From NCBI RefSeq assembly GCF_010122465.1, contig NZ_WLZY01000011.1, positions 62,001-126,000 of the forward strand: a DNA stretch of 64,000 nt, read 5' to 3'. Every line of letters begins with the position of its first letter. Position 1 is the stretch's first letter. Positions 24,069 to 32,457 of the stretch are shown here, one piece after another. The notes below the pieces were generated by a model, which saw nothing but the letters and a program-made list of their open reading frames with translations, ran no database searches and was not told where the DNA came from. Origin of the DNA: Phytoactinopolyspora mesophila. GTDB lineage: Bacteria; Actinomycetota; Actinomycetes; Jiangellales; Jiangellaceae. The position numbers and the translations under genes are program-made.

Positions 24069-25787
24069 GTGCGCATCACCTCTGCGCCGGACGGCGTCGC
24101 TGGCACATCTGTGGAGAAGATCCTCGTGCTCGGAGGAGCGCGTTCGGGAAAGTCGGTCTACGCCGAGAAGTGGGCCCATGAGAGCGCCCGCCCGGGACCC
24201 GTCACATACCTGGCGACGGCTCCGCCCAGGCCCGGCGACACCGAATGGGCCGAGCGCGTAGAGCGGCACCGGGAACGTCGCCCGGCAGCATGGGAAACAC
24301 TCGAGACCACCGAGGTTGTCTCAGTGCTACGGCGCGCTTCGGGCACGGTGATCGTCGAATGTCTCTCGCTGTGGCTGTCGTCGGTGCTCGACGATGCGGG
24401 TGTGTGGGGTGACGCCGGCGATGGTGCGGGTGTCGGGCCGGGGGACGAGAGCGCCCCATCCACCCCCATCGACATCGTCGAGGCGGCGGTATCCGACCTG
24501 ATCGACGCGTGGCGCTCATCGCGGGCGGCGATCGTCGCGGTGAGCAACGAGGTCGGCTCCGGTGTCGTGCCCGCTACCCGGTCCGGACGGCTCTACCGCG
24601 ACCTGCTCGGCAACCTCAACCGGCGCGTCGCCGATGTAGCGGACCGTGCGGTGCTCTGTGTCGCCGGCCGGGCGCTGGACCTTCCCGCCCCGCTTTCCGC
24701 ACCAGGTGACGTTCAGGACAACAGTTGTCACCAGCGTCACCCGGTTCAGCACCATGTACGTGCCGCCGAACTGGGTGTGCCGGCTCCTGTGGACGAGACT
24801 GTCGAAGCCCGCGCGCGGGAGCTGATCGACGGGCTGGCCAAGCCGGTCGGCTCGCTCGGGCGCCTCGAGGAGATCGCCGTCTGGCTCGCCGGCCGCCAGG
24901 GGGAATATCCGCCGCGGATGCCTTCGCGGGCCGGCGTCACCGTCTTCGCCGGCGACCACGGGGTGGCCGCGGAGGTCTCCGCGTATCCCCCGGCCGTGAC
25001 CGCCGCGATGGTCCGCACTGTCGTGTCCGGCCAGGCGGCGATCAACGCGCTGGCCGCTCAGCACGGCGCCACGGTCCGGATACGTGATCTCGCCGTCGAC
25101 GCCGACCTGCCCGATGTCCCACAGGAGGTGGGCGAGCACAAGGTGCGCCGGGGCAGCGGCCGGATCGACGTCGAGGACGCCCTGACGCCTGAGCAGGTGC
25201 GCATCGCGGTTTCCGCCGGTCGCAGGCTGGTGGTCGACGAGCCGGTTGACGTGCTGATCGCCGGTGACCTGGGCATCGGCAATACGACCACGGCGGCCGC
25301 GATCATCGGTGCTGTCCTGGGGCTCGACGCGCGGAAGGTCACCGGCCGGGGTACGGGCATCGACGACGCCACGCTGGAGCACAAGAGCACGGTTGTCGCC
25401 GCCGCGATCGAGCGGGCGCGGCCGGTGCGCGACGATCCGCTGGCACTGCTGAGCACGATCGGCGGAGCGGATTTCGCCGCGATGGCTGGATTCCTTGCCG
25501 GCGCTGCCGAGCACGGAATTCCGGTGCTGCTCGACGGCGTCGTCGTCACCGCCGCCGCGCTGGTCGCGGAGCTGCTCACGCCCGGTGCCTCGGCGTGGTG
25601 GCTGGCCGGCCACCTGTCCGTCGAGCCGGCGCATGCCGCCGCTCTCGACTACCTGGGACTGGAGCCGATCGTGGACCTGCGGATGCGTCTCGGGGAGGGA
25701 ACCGGCGCGCTGGCGGCGTTGCCGACGCTGCGCTCGGCGGTGGCCATGAGCACGCGGATGGCCGCGCTGGCTGACCTGGAACTCTGA
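24069..25787 (+). CDS. cobUT: CobU-CobT fusion: cobinamide kinase/guanylyltransferase and NaMN:DMB phosphoribosyltransferase
   Basis: A 572-residue bifunctional enzyme of nucleotide-loop assembly. The CobU half begins ILVLGGARSGKSVYAEKWA (P-loop GGARSGKS) and includes TYLATAPPRPGDTEW, IVECLSLWLSSVL and IVAVSNEVGSGVVP. After a linker near 200-225, the CobT half shows KPVGSLGRLEEIAVWLAGRQ, VFAGDHGVAAEVSAYP, IAGDLGIGNTTTAAAI and the catalytic-Glu region LGEGTGALAALP. The GTG at 24069 is chosen over an upstream ATG because GGGGAAGGAAC lies just before it. cobS follows after 4 bases. Such fusions are common in actinomycetes. Confidence 0.93.
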   Translation: MRITSAPDGVAGTSVEKILVLGGARSGKSVYAEKWAHESARPGPVTYLATAPPRPGDTEWAERVERHRERRPAAWETLETTEVVSVLRRASGTVIVECLSLWLSSVLDDAGVWGDAGDGAGVGPGDESAPSTPIDIVEAAVSDLIDAWRSSRAAIVAVSNEVGSGVVPATRSGRLYRDLLGNLNRRVADVADRAVLCVAGRALDLPAPLSAPGDVQDNSCHQRHPVQHHVRAAELGVPAPVDETVEARARELIDGLAKPVGSLGRLEEIAVWLAGRQGEYPPRMPSRAGVTVFAGDHGVAAEVSAYPPAVTAAMVRTVVSGQAAINALAAQHGATVRIRDLAVDADLPDVPQEVGEHKVRRGSGRIDVEDALTPEQVRIAVSAGRRLVVDEPVDVLIAGDLGIGNTTTAAAIIGAVLGLDARKVTGRGTGIDDATLEHKSTVVAAAIERARPVRDDPLALLSTIGGADFAAMAGFLAGAAEHGIPVLLDGVVVTAAALVAELLTPGASAWWLAGHLSVEPAHAAALDYLGLEPIVDLRMRLGEGTGALAALPTLRSAVAMSTRMAALADLEL

Positions 25788-25791
25788 CCCG

Positions 25792-26592
25792 ATGCGTGAT
25801 GCGTGGCGGCTGGCCGTCGGAACCCTCACCACCGTCCAGGTGCGTCCGCCGGCGCAGGTGACAGGGGCGACGGCGGGTGCGGCGATGCTGCTCGCTCCGG
25901 TGGCGGGCGGCGTGCTGGCCGTGCTCGCCGGGGTGGTGTTCTGGGTGGGGCTATGGCTGGGCCTCGGCTCGCTGGTGGCCGCCGCGTTGGCGATCGCCGC
26001 GCTGCGGCTGGGTGATCGGGGGTTCCATCTCGACGGGCTCGCAGACACGGCGGACGGGCTGGCCGCCTCCTACGACCGGGAACGGGCGCTCGCGGTGATG
26101 CGCACCGGAGACACCGGTCCTGCCGGAGCCAGCGCCGTGGTTCTCGTGCTCCTGGTCCAGGTGGCAGCAGCCGCGCAGCTTGGCCGGTTGGAGCCAGTGG
26201 CCGCGGCGGTCGGGCTGGCGGGTTGTGTGGTGGTCTCGCGGGCGATGCTCATGGCCGCCTGCCTGCGTGGCGTGCCGTCGGCCCGGACGGAGGGACTCGG
26301 GGCCGTCGTCGCCGGATCGGTGGGCCGGGTGGCCGCCGTGGGAGCGACGGCCGTGGTCACCGCTACATTGGCGGGCGCCTTCGCGATCGCTGGCTGGCCG
26401 GGGAACGAAGCCGCCGGGGCGGTGCCCTGGTGGAGCGCGCCCGTTGTCGTCGCGCTCGCGCTGATGACCACCGGTGTTGTCCTGTGGCGCTGCACCCGGC
26501 GGCTGGGTGGTGTCACCGGCGACGTCCTTGGCGCGGTGGTCGAGGTGTCGCTCGCTGCCGGGTTGGTGGCGCTGGTCGCCACGGCCGGCTGA
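25792..26592 (+). CDS. cobS: Adenosylcobinamide-GDP ribazoletransferase CobS
   Basis: A 266-residue membrane protein that joins alpha-ribazole to AdoCbi-GDP, the last step of the nucleotide loop. The signature GFHLDGLADTADGLAASYDRERALAVMRTGDTGPAGA contains the Mg2+-binding aspartates. At least six hydrophobic segments are visible. The C-terminal GGVTGDVLGAVVEVSLAAGLV is the typical end motif. The spacing of 4 bases after cobUT indicates one operon under the riboswitch. Confidence 0.95.
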   Translation: MRDAWRLAVGTLTTVQVRPPAQVTGATAGAAMLLAPVAGGVLAVLAGVVFWVGLWLGLGSLVAAALAIAALRLGDRGFHLDGLADTADGLAASYDRERALAVMRTGDTGPAGASAVVLVLLVQVAAAAQLGRLEPVAAAVGLAGCVVVSRAMLMAACLRGVPSARTEGLGAVVAGSVGRVAAVGATAVVTATLAGAFAIAGWPGNEAAGAVPWWSAPVVVALALMTTGVVLWRCTRRLGGVTGDVLGAVVEVSLAAGLVALVATAG

Positions 26593-26630
26593 TCCGGGCC
26601 GCCGTCTCGCGTCGGTCCGCCGCGAGCACG

Positions 26631-27524
26631 TTACGGCCAAACGGGTGTCGTGATCGTGGCTTCGAGCGCGTCGAGCAAAGCCTGCACGGGCCGCGGTGGT
26701 GGCGGCTTGCCATACGTCACCGCGAGCACCCGCCGGTGGTCGCCCGGTATGCAGTCGATACGTACACCCGGGTGGCGGTTCGCGACGAGCGCCAGGCCGG
26801 GCAGCGTCGTGACGCCGATGCCGGCCGCCACCAGCGCCTGTGCCGCTACGTAGTCGTCGGTCTCGAACTCGATCGTGGGCACGAAGCCGGCGTTTTCACA
26901 GACGAACAGCAGATGCGCGCGGCAGCGTTCACATCCGGCGATCCATTGTTCGCCGGCGTAGGTGGCCAGCGCCGAGCGGGCGCCGGACCATTCGCGTGCC
27001 CTGGGCGTCACCATGTAGAGCGGCTCGTCGAGCAGTGCCGTGGCGGTTACGTGCGCCAGGTGGGCCGGCGGGGTGTCGTGTTCGAAGGTGAGTGCGACGT
27101 CGACGTCGCCGTTGCGCAGGGCGGACAGCGCTTCCGGTGGCTCGCATTCGGTCAGGCCGAGCTCGAGTTGCGGATGGTCGGCCGCGAATCGGGCGGCGGC
27201 CGGTGGTACGAGCGTGGCCAGCGCGGATGGGAATGCCGCGAGCCGGACCCGGCCGGTCTGCAGGCCCGCGTGCGCGGCGAGCTCGGTCTGCGCCGCGTCC
27301 ACCCGGCCGAGGATCTCTTCGGCCCGGGAGGCGAGCAGGCGGCCGGCGTCGGTGAGCCGGATACCGCGACCGGCGCGCTGGACGAGCGGCGTTCCGATCT
27401 CGGTCTCGAGACGGGCCAGGTGGTGGCTGACGGAGGGCTGGGCGTAGTGCAGTGACTCCGCGGCTGCGGTGACCGATCCTTCCCGGGCCACAGCGACCAG
27501 GACTCGCAGGCGGTTCAGGTCCAC
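26631..27524 (-). CDS. LysR-type transcriptional regulator
   Basis: A 297-residue LysR regulator. The N-terminal winged HTH is DLNRLRVLVAVAREGSVTAAAESLHYAQPSVSHHLARLETEIGTPL, and an effector-binding domain follows (GRVRLAAFPSALATLVPPAA onwards). The GTG at 27524 begins at the family N-terminus. No Shine-Dalgarno sequence is evident, so a leaderless or near-leaderless mRNA is possible. It is divergent from the threonine-dehydratase-like gene at 27606, the usual arrangement for a LysR regulator and its target, so it probably responds to an amino acid or its 2-oxo product. That link is inferred from position. Confidence 0.9.
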   Translation of the reverse strand: MDLNRLRVLVAVAREGSVTAAAESLHYAQPSVSHHLARLETEIGTPLVQRAGRGIRLTDAGRLLASRAEEILGRVDAAQTELAAHAGLQTGRVRLAAFPSALATLVPPAAARFAADHPQLELGLTECEPPEALSALRNGDVDVALTFEHDTPPAHLAHVTATALLDEPLYMVTPRAREWSGARSALATYAGEQWIAGCERCRAHLLFVCENAGFVPTIEFETDDYVAAQALVAAGIGVTTLPGLALVANRHPGVRIDCIPGDHRRVLAVTYGKPPPPRPVQALLDALEATITTPVWP

Positions 27525-27605
27525 AGGTAAAGCATAGATGAAATTGATGGATCTCAAGAAAAATGGCATTGGACCTATTAATCGAAGCTTGCGATGGTAG
27601 GAAAC
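27525..27605. promoter_or_regulatory. Divergent promoter region with imperfect dyad
   Basis: An unusually AT-rich 81-bp gap between the LysR gene and its divergent neighbour. CTATTAATCG (27579-27588) and CGATGGTAG (27592-27600) form an imperfect dyad just before the ATG of the dehydratase gene. This is a candidate LysR operator, not proven. Confidence 0.4.
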
Positions 27606-28580
27606 ATGCGCACTCCATCGATCAGCGACGTACTGCACGCCCGGCGCGTGCTCGATTCTCTACTACCGCCCACACCCTTGCGGTCGTATTCGGCGCTGAA
27701 CTCGACGGTGGGCATCGACGTGCTGGTCAAGCACGAGAACATCCAGCCCACCGGCGCGTTCAAAGTGCGCGGTGGGCTGAACCTCCTCGCCGGGATGCCC
27801 GCCGACGAGCAACGGCGGGGAATCATCGGGTACTCGACCGGTAACCACGCGCAGTCGCTGGCCTACGCCGCGGCCCGGGTTGGGGCGGCTTGCACCATCG
27901 TCATGCCGGAAAACCCGAACCCCTGTAAAGCGGCCGCGGTCCGCGCACTCGGCGCGGAGGTCATCGAGGCCGGTGCGGCGCTGGGTGAAGCCTGCGAGTA
28001 CGCCGGAAAGCTCGCCGCCGAGCGCGGTGCCCGGCTGGTCAGCGCCGCCAACGAGCCCGCCCTCATCGCCGGTGTGGGCACGTCGTACCTCGAAGTCTTC
28101 GAGCAAGCCCCGGACGTCGACGTCGTCGTCGTGCCCGTCGGCGGGGGCAGTGGCGCGGCCGCGGCGTGTCTCGTGGCCTCCGCGGTGGCGCCGGACTGTG
28201 AGGTTGTCGCTGTGCAAGCCGCGGCGTCGCCAGCGGCACACGACTCGTGGCGATCCGGTGAGATCGTCACGCGGCCCAACCAGACCGCGGCCGAAGGGCT
28301 GGCCACCGGCTCGGGCTTCGAGTTGACCCAGGGCATCATGCGCCAGCACCTGTCCGACTTCCTGCTGGTCGACGACGACGTCATCGCCGCCGCGCAATGG
28401 GTTTTGCTGCGCGACGCACACACGGTGGCCGAGCGCGCCGGCGCCGCGTCGATGGCCGCGTTGCTTGCTTACCCGCAGCGGTTCGCCGGCCGGCGGGTAG
28501 CGGTGATGTGCACCGGCTCGAATGCCAGCGAGGACGAGCTCCGCGGAATCGCCCAGCCGCCGGTTGCCGCGGCCGCCTGA
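27606..28580 (+). CDS. Threonine dehydratase-like PLP enzyme
   Basis: A 324-residue fold-type II PLP enzyme. Motifs are HENIQPTGAFKVRGGLN (Lys for PLP), STGNHAQSLAYAAARVGA (phosphate and substrate loop), and PVGGGSGAAAA. The layout resembles ectoine-type EutB or catabolic threonine/hydroxyaspartate dehydratases; no ACT domain is present. TAGGAAAC precedes the ATG at 27606, which is preferred to the one four codons upstream. It is divergent from a LysR regulator. It is a distant paralogue of the enzyme at 6501, which differs in its glycine loop (GGGGLLAG against GGGSGAAA). The exact substrate is unknown. Confidence 0.85.
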   Translation: MRTPSISDVLHARRVLDSLLPPTPLRSYSALNSTVGIDVLVKHENIQPTGAFKVRGGLNLLAGMPADEQRRGIIGYSTGNHAQSLAYAAARVGAACTIVMPENPNPCKAAAVRALGAEVIEAGAALGEACEYAGKLAAERGARLVSAANEPALIAGVGTSYLEVFEQAPDVDVVVVPVGGGSGAAAACLVASAVAPDCEVVAVQAAASPAAHDSWRSGEIVTRPNQTAAEGLATGSGFELTQGIMRQHLSDFLLVDDDVIAAAQWVLLRDAHTVAERAGAASMAALLAYPQRFAGRRVAVMCTGSNASEDELRGIAQPPVAAAA

Positions 28581-28604
28581 ACGGTCGTGGCCGATGGCGC
28601 GTCG

Positions 28605-29126
28605 TCAGTCCGGCTTCGCCTCACGGGCGTAGCGCTGCGCTAGCTCGACGTACTCTCTCGCGTTCTCGCGGACCTTCGCGGCTTCGTCGTCCGTGAGGCC
28701 GCGCCGCACCTTGCCCGGCACACCGGCCACCAGCGAACGTGGCGGGATCTCGGTGCCCTCGAGGATCACCGTGCCGGCTGCTACCAGCGACTCCGCCCCG
28801 ATCCGCGCTCCGTTCAGGACGGTCGCTCCCATCCCGACCAGGACGTCGTCGTCGATGGTGCAGCCATGCAGCACCGCGCGATGCCCGGTAGAGACGCCGC
28901 TTCCGATCGTGAGCGGGAACCCCGGGTCGGTGTGCAGGACACAGCCGTCCTGAATATTGGTGCGCGCGCCGATGGTGATCCGGTTGAAATCGGCTCGGGC
29001 GACCGCCCCGAACCAGACGCTGGCCTGCTCTCCGAGAGTGACGTCACCGATCAACGTCGCGGTGTCGGCCAGCCAGGTGTCGGTGCCGAGCGTCGGGCGG
29101 ACGCCGCCCAGTTCGATGATGTTCAC
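28605..29126 (-). CDS. Gamma-carbonic-anhydrase-like hexapeptide protein
   Basis: A 173-residue left-handed beta-helix protein of the gamma-CA/YrdA group. Hexapeptide turns run through ATLIGDVTLGEQASVWFGAV and the Zn-site region RADFNRITIGARTNIQDGCVLHTDP and GHRAVLHGCTIDDDVLVGMGATV, where three His are metal ligands. The C-terminal helix (VRENAREYVELAQRYAREA) packs on the trimer. Family members bind Zn, and some act as carbonic anhydrase or acyl-CoA-linked scaffold; activity here is unproven. The GTG start at 29126 faces the ROK kinase gene head to head. Confidence 0.88.
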   Translation of the reverse strand: MNIIELGGVRPTLGTDTWLADTATLIGDVTLGEQASVWFGAVARADFNRITIGARTNIQDGCVLHTDPGFPLTIGSGVSTGHRAVLHGCTIDDDVLVGMGATVLNGARIGAESLVAAGTVILEGTEIPPRSLVAGVPGKVRRGLTDDEAAKVRENAREYVELAQRYAREAKPD

Positions 29127-29206
29127 GACCCACAGTGTGGTGCTTGATCGTGGTGACGTTCAACTGGCTTGGAGGGAGCCGGTCGTGGTCATGGTTTTAT
29201 ATCGGA

Positions 29207-30229
29207 GTGACACTCCACGGGCGAAACGCCGGCTCAAACACAAGTGCCCTGGTAGAGCGTGTTCGATGGGCGCTGACGGCTCATGGCTGGCGCCCCGGCG
29301 AGTTGCCGGAACCACCGCCGGACGCCGCGCTCGAACCGGTCGTGGGCGTAGATGTCGGCGGCACGAAGATCCATGCCGCGCTGGTCCCGCCGGCCGGACC
29401 ACCCTTGATCGACGCAACCGTCGCGACGGATCCACGTGGCAACCGAGAGGTCGTCGGACAGATCGCCGCGCTTGTCGAGAAGCTCACGGATCAGACCGAG
29501 CACGCGGAGCAGCCCCGGCGGATCGGCATCGGCACCCCCGGCGCGCCGGACCCGGTGACCGGGACCGTCGCCCACGCGCCGAACATTCCCGGCTGGGACC
29601 AGCTCGACGTGGCAGCTGAGCTCGAGAGCCGGTTGGGAGCACGTCCGGTGCTTCACAACGACGTCAACCTGGCCGCTTGGGGAGAGCGCTTCTGGAACGC
29701 CGAGCACAGCGGCGGTGACCTTGCCTTCGTCGCGGTCGGCACGGGCATCGGGCTCGGCCTGATCCTCGCCGACCAGCTGCACCGCGGTGGCCACGGGCTG
29801 GCGGGCGAGATCGGTGACCTGCCGTTCGGGGCCGATCCGTTCGAGGCCGAGAATCTGGTGCACGGCCCGCTCGAGACCGAGGTCAGCGGCCGCGGCATCG
29901 AACGTGCCTATGTCCGGGCCGGCGGCTCGGCGCGGCTGAGCGTTCCCGAGATCTTCGAAGCGGCCACGGCGGGCGATGTGATCGCTGAGCGGGTGATCGA
30001 CGACATCGGCCGGCTGCTCGCCATGACGTTGCGGTCCGTGCGGGCGATCGTCGACCCCGATACGTACGTGCTCGGTGGAGGTATCGGATCTCGCCCGGAG
30101 ACACTGGCCGCGACGCTGCGCTGGCTGGAGCCGGTCCCGGGGCCGGACTGGCGGGTGCACCTGAGCACCCTGGGTCCGCGGGCCACGGTCGCCGGCGCGT
30201 TGGCGATCGCCTGTTCCGATATGGGGTAG
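29207..30229 (+). CDS. ROK family sugar kinase (glucokinase-like)
   Basis: An actin-fold ROK protein. ATP/phosphate motif VVGVDVGGTKIHAALV, then GIGTPGAPDPVTGTV, the sugar-binding NDVNLAAWGE, VAVGTGIGLGLI, and HGLAGEIGDLPFG with the conserved Glu. The C-terminal YVLGGGIGSRPETL completes the fold. The usual ROK zinc cysteines (CxCGxxGC) are missing, and there is no N-terminal HTH, so it is a kinase rather than a repressor. The start is uncertain: GTG 29207 gives 340 residues, while a TTG at 29303 would start near the fold itself. It is followed by a PPOX protein after 10 bases. Confidence 0.8.
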   Translation: MTLHGRNAGSNTSALVERVRWALTAHGWRPGELPEPPPDAALEPVVGVDVGGTKIHAALVPPAGPPLIDATVATDPRGNREVVGQIAALVEKLTDQTEHAEQPRRIGIGTPGAPDPVTGTVAHAPNIPGWDQLDVAAELESRLGARPVLHNDVNLAAWGERFWNAEHSGGDLAFVAVGTGIGLGLILADQLHRGGHGLAGEIGDLPFGADPFEAENLVHGPLETEVSGRGIERAYVRAGGSARLSVPEIFEAATAGDVIAERVIDDIGRLLAMTLRSVRAIVDPDTYVLGGGIGSRPETLAATLRWLEPVPGPDWRVHLSTLGPRATVAGALAIACSDMG

Positions 30230-30239
30230 AGGGCCCGGC

Positions 30240-30677
30240 ATGCGGTTGAACGAAGCGGAATGCCGTCGCCGGCTGGGTGCGGCCCGGGTCGCGCGGCTGG
30301 CGACCACCGGCGCCGACATGCGTCCGCACCTGGTGCCGGTGACGTTCGCCGTGTCCGGGGATCTTCTCGTCGTCGGCGTGGATCAGAAGCCCAAGACGAC
30401 GACGAAACTCCGGCGGATGCGCAACATCGAGGAGAACCCACGGGTCACGGTGCTGTGCGACCACTATGACGACGACTGGACGCAGCTCTGGTGGGTGCGC
30501 GCCGACGGCGAAGCGTCGATCGTCGAGCGCGGCGAGATACGCGACCACGCCATCGAGCTGCTGGTCGCAAAGTATGAGCAATACGCCGTTGACCCACCCG
30601 CAGGGCCGGTCATCGTCCTCGCGATCGGTGCTTGGTCCGGCTGGGCATACTCATCCGCCGACCCCGCCGGTACCTGA
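30240..30677 (+). CDS. PPOX-class F420-dependent oxidoreductase (split-barrel)
   Basis: A 145-residue flavin/F420 split-barrel protein. The fold signature is ARVARLATTGADMRPHLVPVTFAVSGDLLVVGVDQKPKTT followed by KLRRMRNIEENPRVTVLCDHYDDDW and LWWVRADGEASIV. The C-terminal IGAWSGWAYSSAD agrees with the TIGR03668 group, whose members in actinomycetes are predicted to use coenzyme F420. The reaction is unknown. The ATG is 10 bases after the ROK gene stop; co-transcription is likely. Confidence 0.85.
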   Translation: MRLNEAECRRRLGAARVARLATTGADMRPHLVPVTFAVSGDLLVVGVDQKPKTTTKLRRMRNIEENPRVTVLCDHYDDDWTQLWWVRADGEASIVERGEIRDHAIELLVAKYEQYAVDPPAGPVIVLAIGAWSGWAYSSADPAGT

Positions 30678-30717
30678 AGGCGGCATCCGTGCGCGGCGCC
30701 TAAGCTGCACACGTCAG

Positions 30718-30733
30718 ATGCACGATCGTGCAT
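30718..30733. promoter_or_regulatory. HipB operator candidate 1: ATGCACGATCGTGCAT
   Basis: Perfect 16-bp palindrome in the leader of hipBA. Three related sites follow at 30791, 30852 and 30912. Confidence 0.75.
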
Positions 30734-30790
30734 CAAGTAGTGAGTGACTGGTGCGTAAGTGCAAGAGCTAAGCCGTCGGCAAAGCGCACC

Positions 30791-30804
30791 TGCACGTTCG
30801 TGCA
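30791..30804. promoter_or_regulatory. HipB operator candidate 2: TGCACGTTCGTGCA
   Basis: Same dyad as site 1 with a changed centre (TT), 72 bp downstream. Probably bound by HipB. Confidence 0.65.
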
Positions 30805-30851
30805 TATTCACGTGGCATGTGGCACCATAATTCCAGGTGCAGGTACGGGCG

Positions 30852-30865
30852 ATGCACGATCATGC
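30852..30865. promoter_or_regulatory. HipB operator candidate 3: ATGCACGATCATGC
   Basis: Imperfect copy of the dyad, about 20 bp before the hipB start. Confidence 0.55.
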
Positions 30866-30884
30866 GGATACGTAGGTGATTTTG

Positions 30885-31154
30885 ATGGCTGATCGAGAAG
30901 ATGCCCCTCATCTGCATGATCGTGCAGACGTTGCGGTCCTTGGTCGGCAGGTGCGTTGGCGGCGCAAGCAGCTGGACCTGCGACAGGAAGAACTGGCCGA
31001 CCTCGCTGGCTGCTCGGAGCGGTTCGTCCACATGCTGGAGGCGGGAAAGCCGACCGTCCGGCTGGACAAGGTGCTCGATGTCCTGCGAGTCCTCGGTCTC
31101 CACCTCGAAGTGCGACGCGGCGTCGCCGACGGAATCACGGTGGCCGACACATGA
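30885..31154 (+). CDS. hipB: HipB-like antitoxin, XRE-family HTH
   Basis: An 89-residue antitoxin and autorepressor. The Cro/C1-type HTH is LGRQVRWRRKQLDLRQEELADLAGCSERFVHMLEAGKPTVRLDKVLDVLRVLG. It should bind the kinase encoded by the next gene and repress the operon. ATG 30885 is preferred over the GTG 9 bases upstream because TAGGTG lies at a good distance. The stop overlaps the hipA start (ATGA). Four palindromes of the TGCACGATCGTGCA type lie at and upstream of the gene, one of them inside its first codons, as expected for cooperative autoregulation. Confidence 0.88.
   Translation: MADREDAPHLHDRADVAVLGRQVRWRRKQLDLRQEELADLAGCSERFVHMLEAGKPTVRLDKVLDVLRVLGLHLEVRRGVADGITVADT
30912..30927. 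promoter_or_regulatory. HipB operator candidate 4, inside hipB: CTGCATGATCGTGCAG
   Basis: Near-perfect copy of the dyad within codons 10-15 of hipB. Binding here would block elongation or stabilise looping. Confidence 0.6.
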
Positions 31155-32419
31155 GCTCGCAGCCCGAGTATGCCCTCGACGAGTTGGTCGACGTCGGCCG
31201 TGCTGATGTGTACAAGCAGGATTCGCTGGCTGGACATCTGGAACGGGAGGGCGACGACGTGCTCTTCCGCTACACGGATACATGGCTGGAGCGACCGAAC
31301 ACACCCATCGCGACCACTTTGCCGCTCACCGACGTGCCGCATCGCACAACGGGCGGCGCCGTCCCGGCGTTCTTCGCAGGGCTGCTCCCGGAGGGGCGCA
31401 GGCTGTCCGCACTACGCCGCGCTACCAAGACGTCTCCGGACGATGAGCTGACTCTTTTGCTCGGTGTCGGACAGGACGTCGTGGGTGATGTCCAGGTGGT
31501 TCCGGAAGGCTGCGTGCCGGGCCAAGTCAGTCCGCTGTTGGAAGTCGGCGACGAGCAACACTGGGGCCGCATCCGCTTCGCCGATATCGTCAGCAAGCTC
31601 GACACTCAGGTTGATCGCGTCGGCCTCGCTGGGGTGCAGGACAAGGTCAGTGCAGCCATGGTGAACCTCCCCATCATCCGAGCCGGGCACCGCTTCATCC
31701 TCAAGCTAGAACCGCCTGAGTACCGGCACCTTGTCGACAACGAGAATTTCTTTATCGACGCGGCCCGCAAGTCCGGATTGGATGTCGTGGACGCGACGAT
31801 GTTGACCGACGCGGATGGCGCTCACGGGCTCCTCATCCGCCGGTTCGACCGCTACGCCGCTGACGGCATCGAGAGGTCGTTGGCGGTCGAGGACGGCTGC
31901 CAGGTTCTCGGCCGTCACCCGGCAGCGAAGTACCGGATGTCGACCGAGGATGTGTTCACCGCGCTCAGCCGCGTCTGCGGGGCGCCCGTCGTCGCCGCGC
32001 GGACATTCCTGGCCCAGCTGGCCTTCGCCTACGTCACCGGCAATGGTGATGCGCACGCGAAGAATTTTTCCGTCATGCAGGTCGATGACGACGAATGGCG
32101 GCCCACTCCTCTGTACGACGTGCCCAACTCGCAGCCCTACGGCGACAACACACTCGCGATGCCGATAGGCGGGCGGCGTGATGCCGGGTTGCCGGACTCG
32201 GCCTTCGTCGACCTGGGCCGGGCCATAGGTGTGCCTGAGCGAGCCTCTCGTAAGGTGCTCGCGGATATCGCGGCGAAGGTCGATGTCTGGCTGCCCGACC
32301 TCGAACGGTTGCCTTTCGATACCGGGGTGCTCAAGAAGCTGCGTCGGGTCATCGAGCGCCGACGTGCCACGCTGGAGCGCAATGCGGCTGCCGGCGGTGC
32401 GCCGCGTCGTGGCCGATAG
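31151..32419 (+). CDS. hipA: HipA-type serine/threonine kinase toxin
   Basis: A 422-residue HipA-fold kinase. The N-terminal subdomain is followed by GLAGVQDKVSA (158-168, the nucleotide/activation region), FILK (182-185, ATP-binding Lys), and the catalytic loop GNGDAHAKNFSV, with Asp300 as the base; YDVP (322-325) is the metal-binding part. Family toxins phosphorylate glutamyl-tRNA synthetase or similar targets and cause growth arrest. All catalytic residues look intact, so the toxin is probably active. The ATG overlaps the hipB stop by 4 bases. Confidence 0.9.
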   Translation: MSSQPEYALDELVDVGRADVYKQDSLAGHLEREGDDVLFRYTDTWLERPNTPIATTLPLTDVPHRTTGGAVPAFFAGLLPEGRRLSALRRATKTSPDDELTLLLGVGQDVVGDVQVVPEGCVPGQVSPLLEVGDEQHWGRIRFADIVSKLDTQVDRVGLAGVQDKVSAAMVNLPIIRAGHRFILKLEPPEYRHLVDNENFFIDAARKSGLDVVDATMLTDADGAHGLLIRRFDRYAADGIERSLAVEDGCQVLGRHPAAKYRMSTEDVFTALSRVCGAPVVAARTFLAQLAFAYVTGNGDAHAKNFSVMQVDDDEWRPTPLYDVPNSQPYGDNTLAMPIGGRRDAGLPDSAFVDLGRAIGVPERASRKVLADIAAKVDVWLPDLERLPFDTGVLKKLRRVIERRRATLERNAAAGGAPRRGR

Positions 32420-32457
32420 GACCTGTTCCCGTTGTGGCCCCACTGATGGCGGACCGC

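Noticed and set aside
24516-26048. Minus-strand frame of 510 codons across cobUT
   Set aside because: Antisense shadow of the CobU/CobT coding sequence with no recognisable domain.
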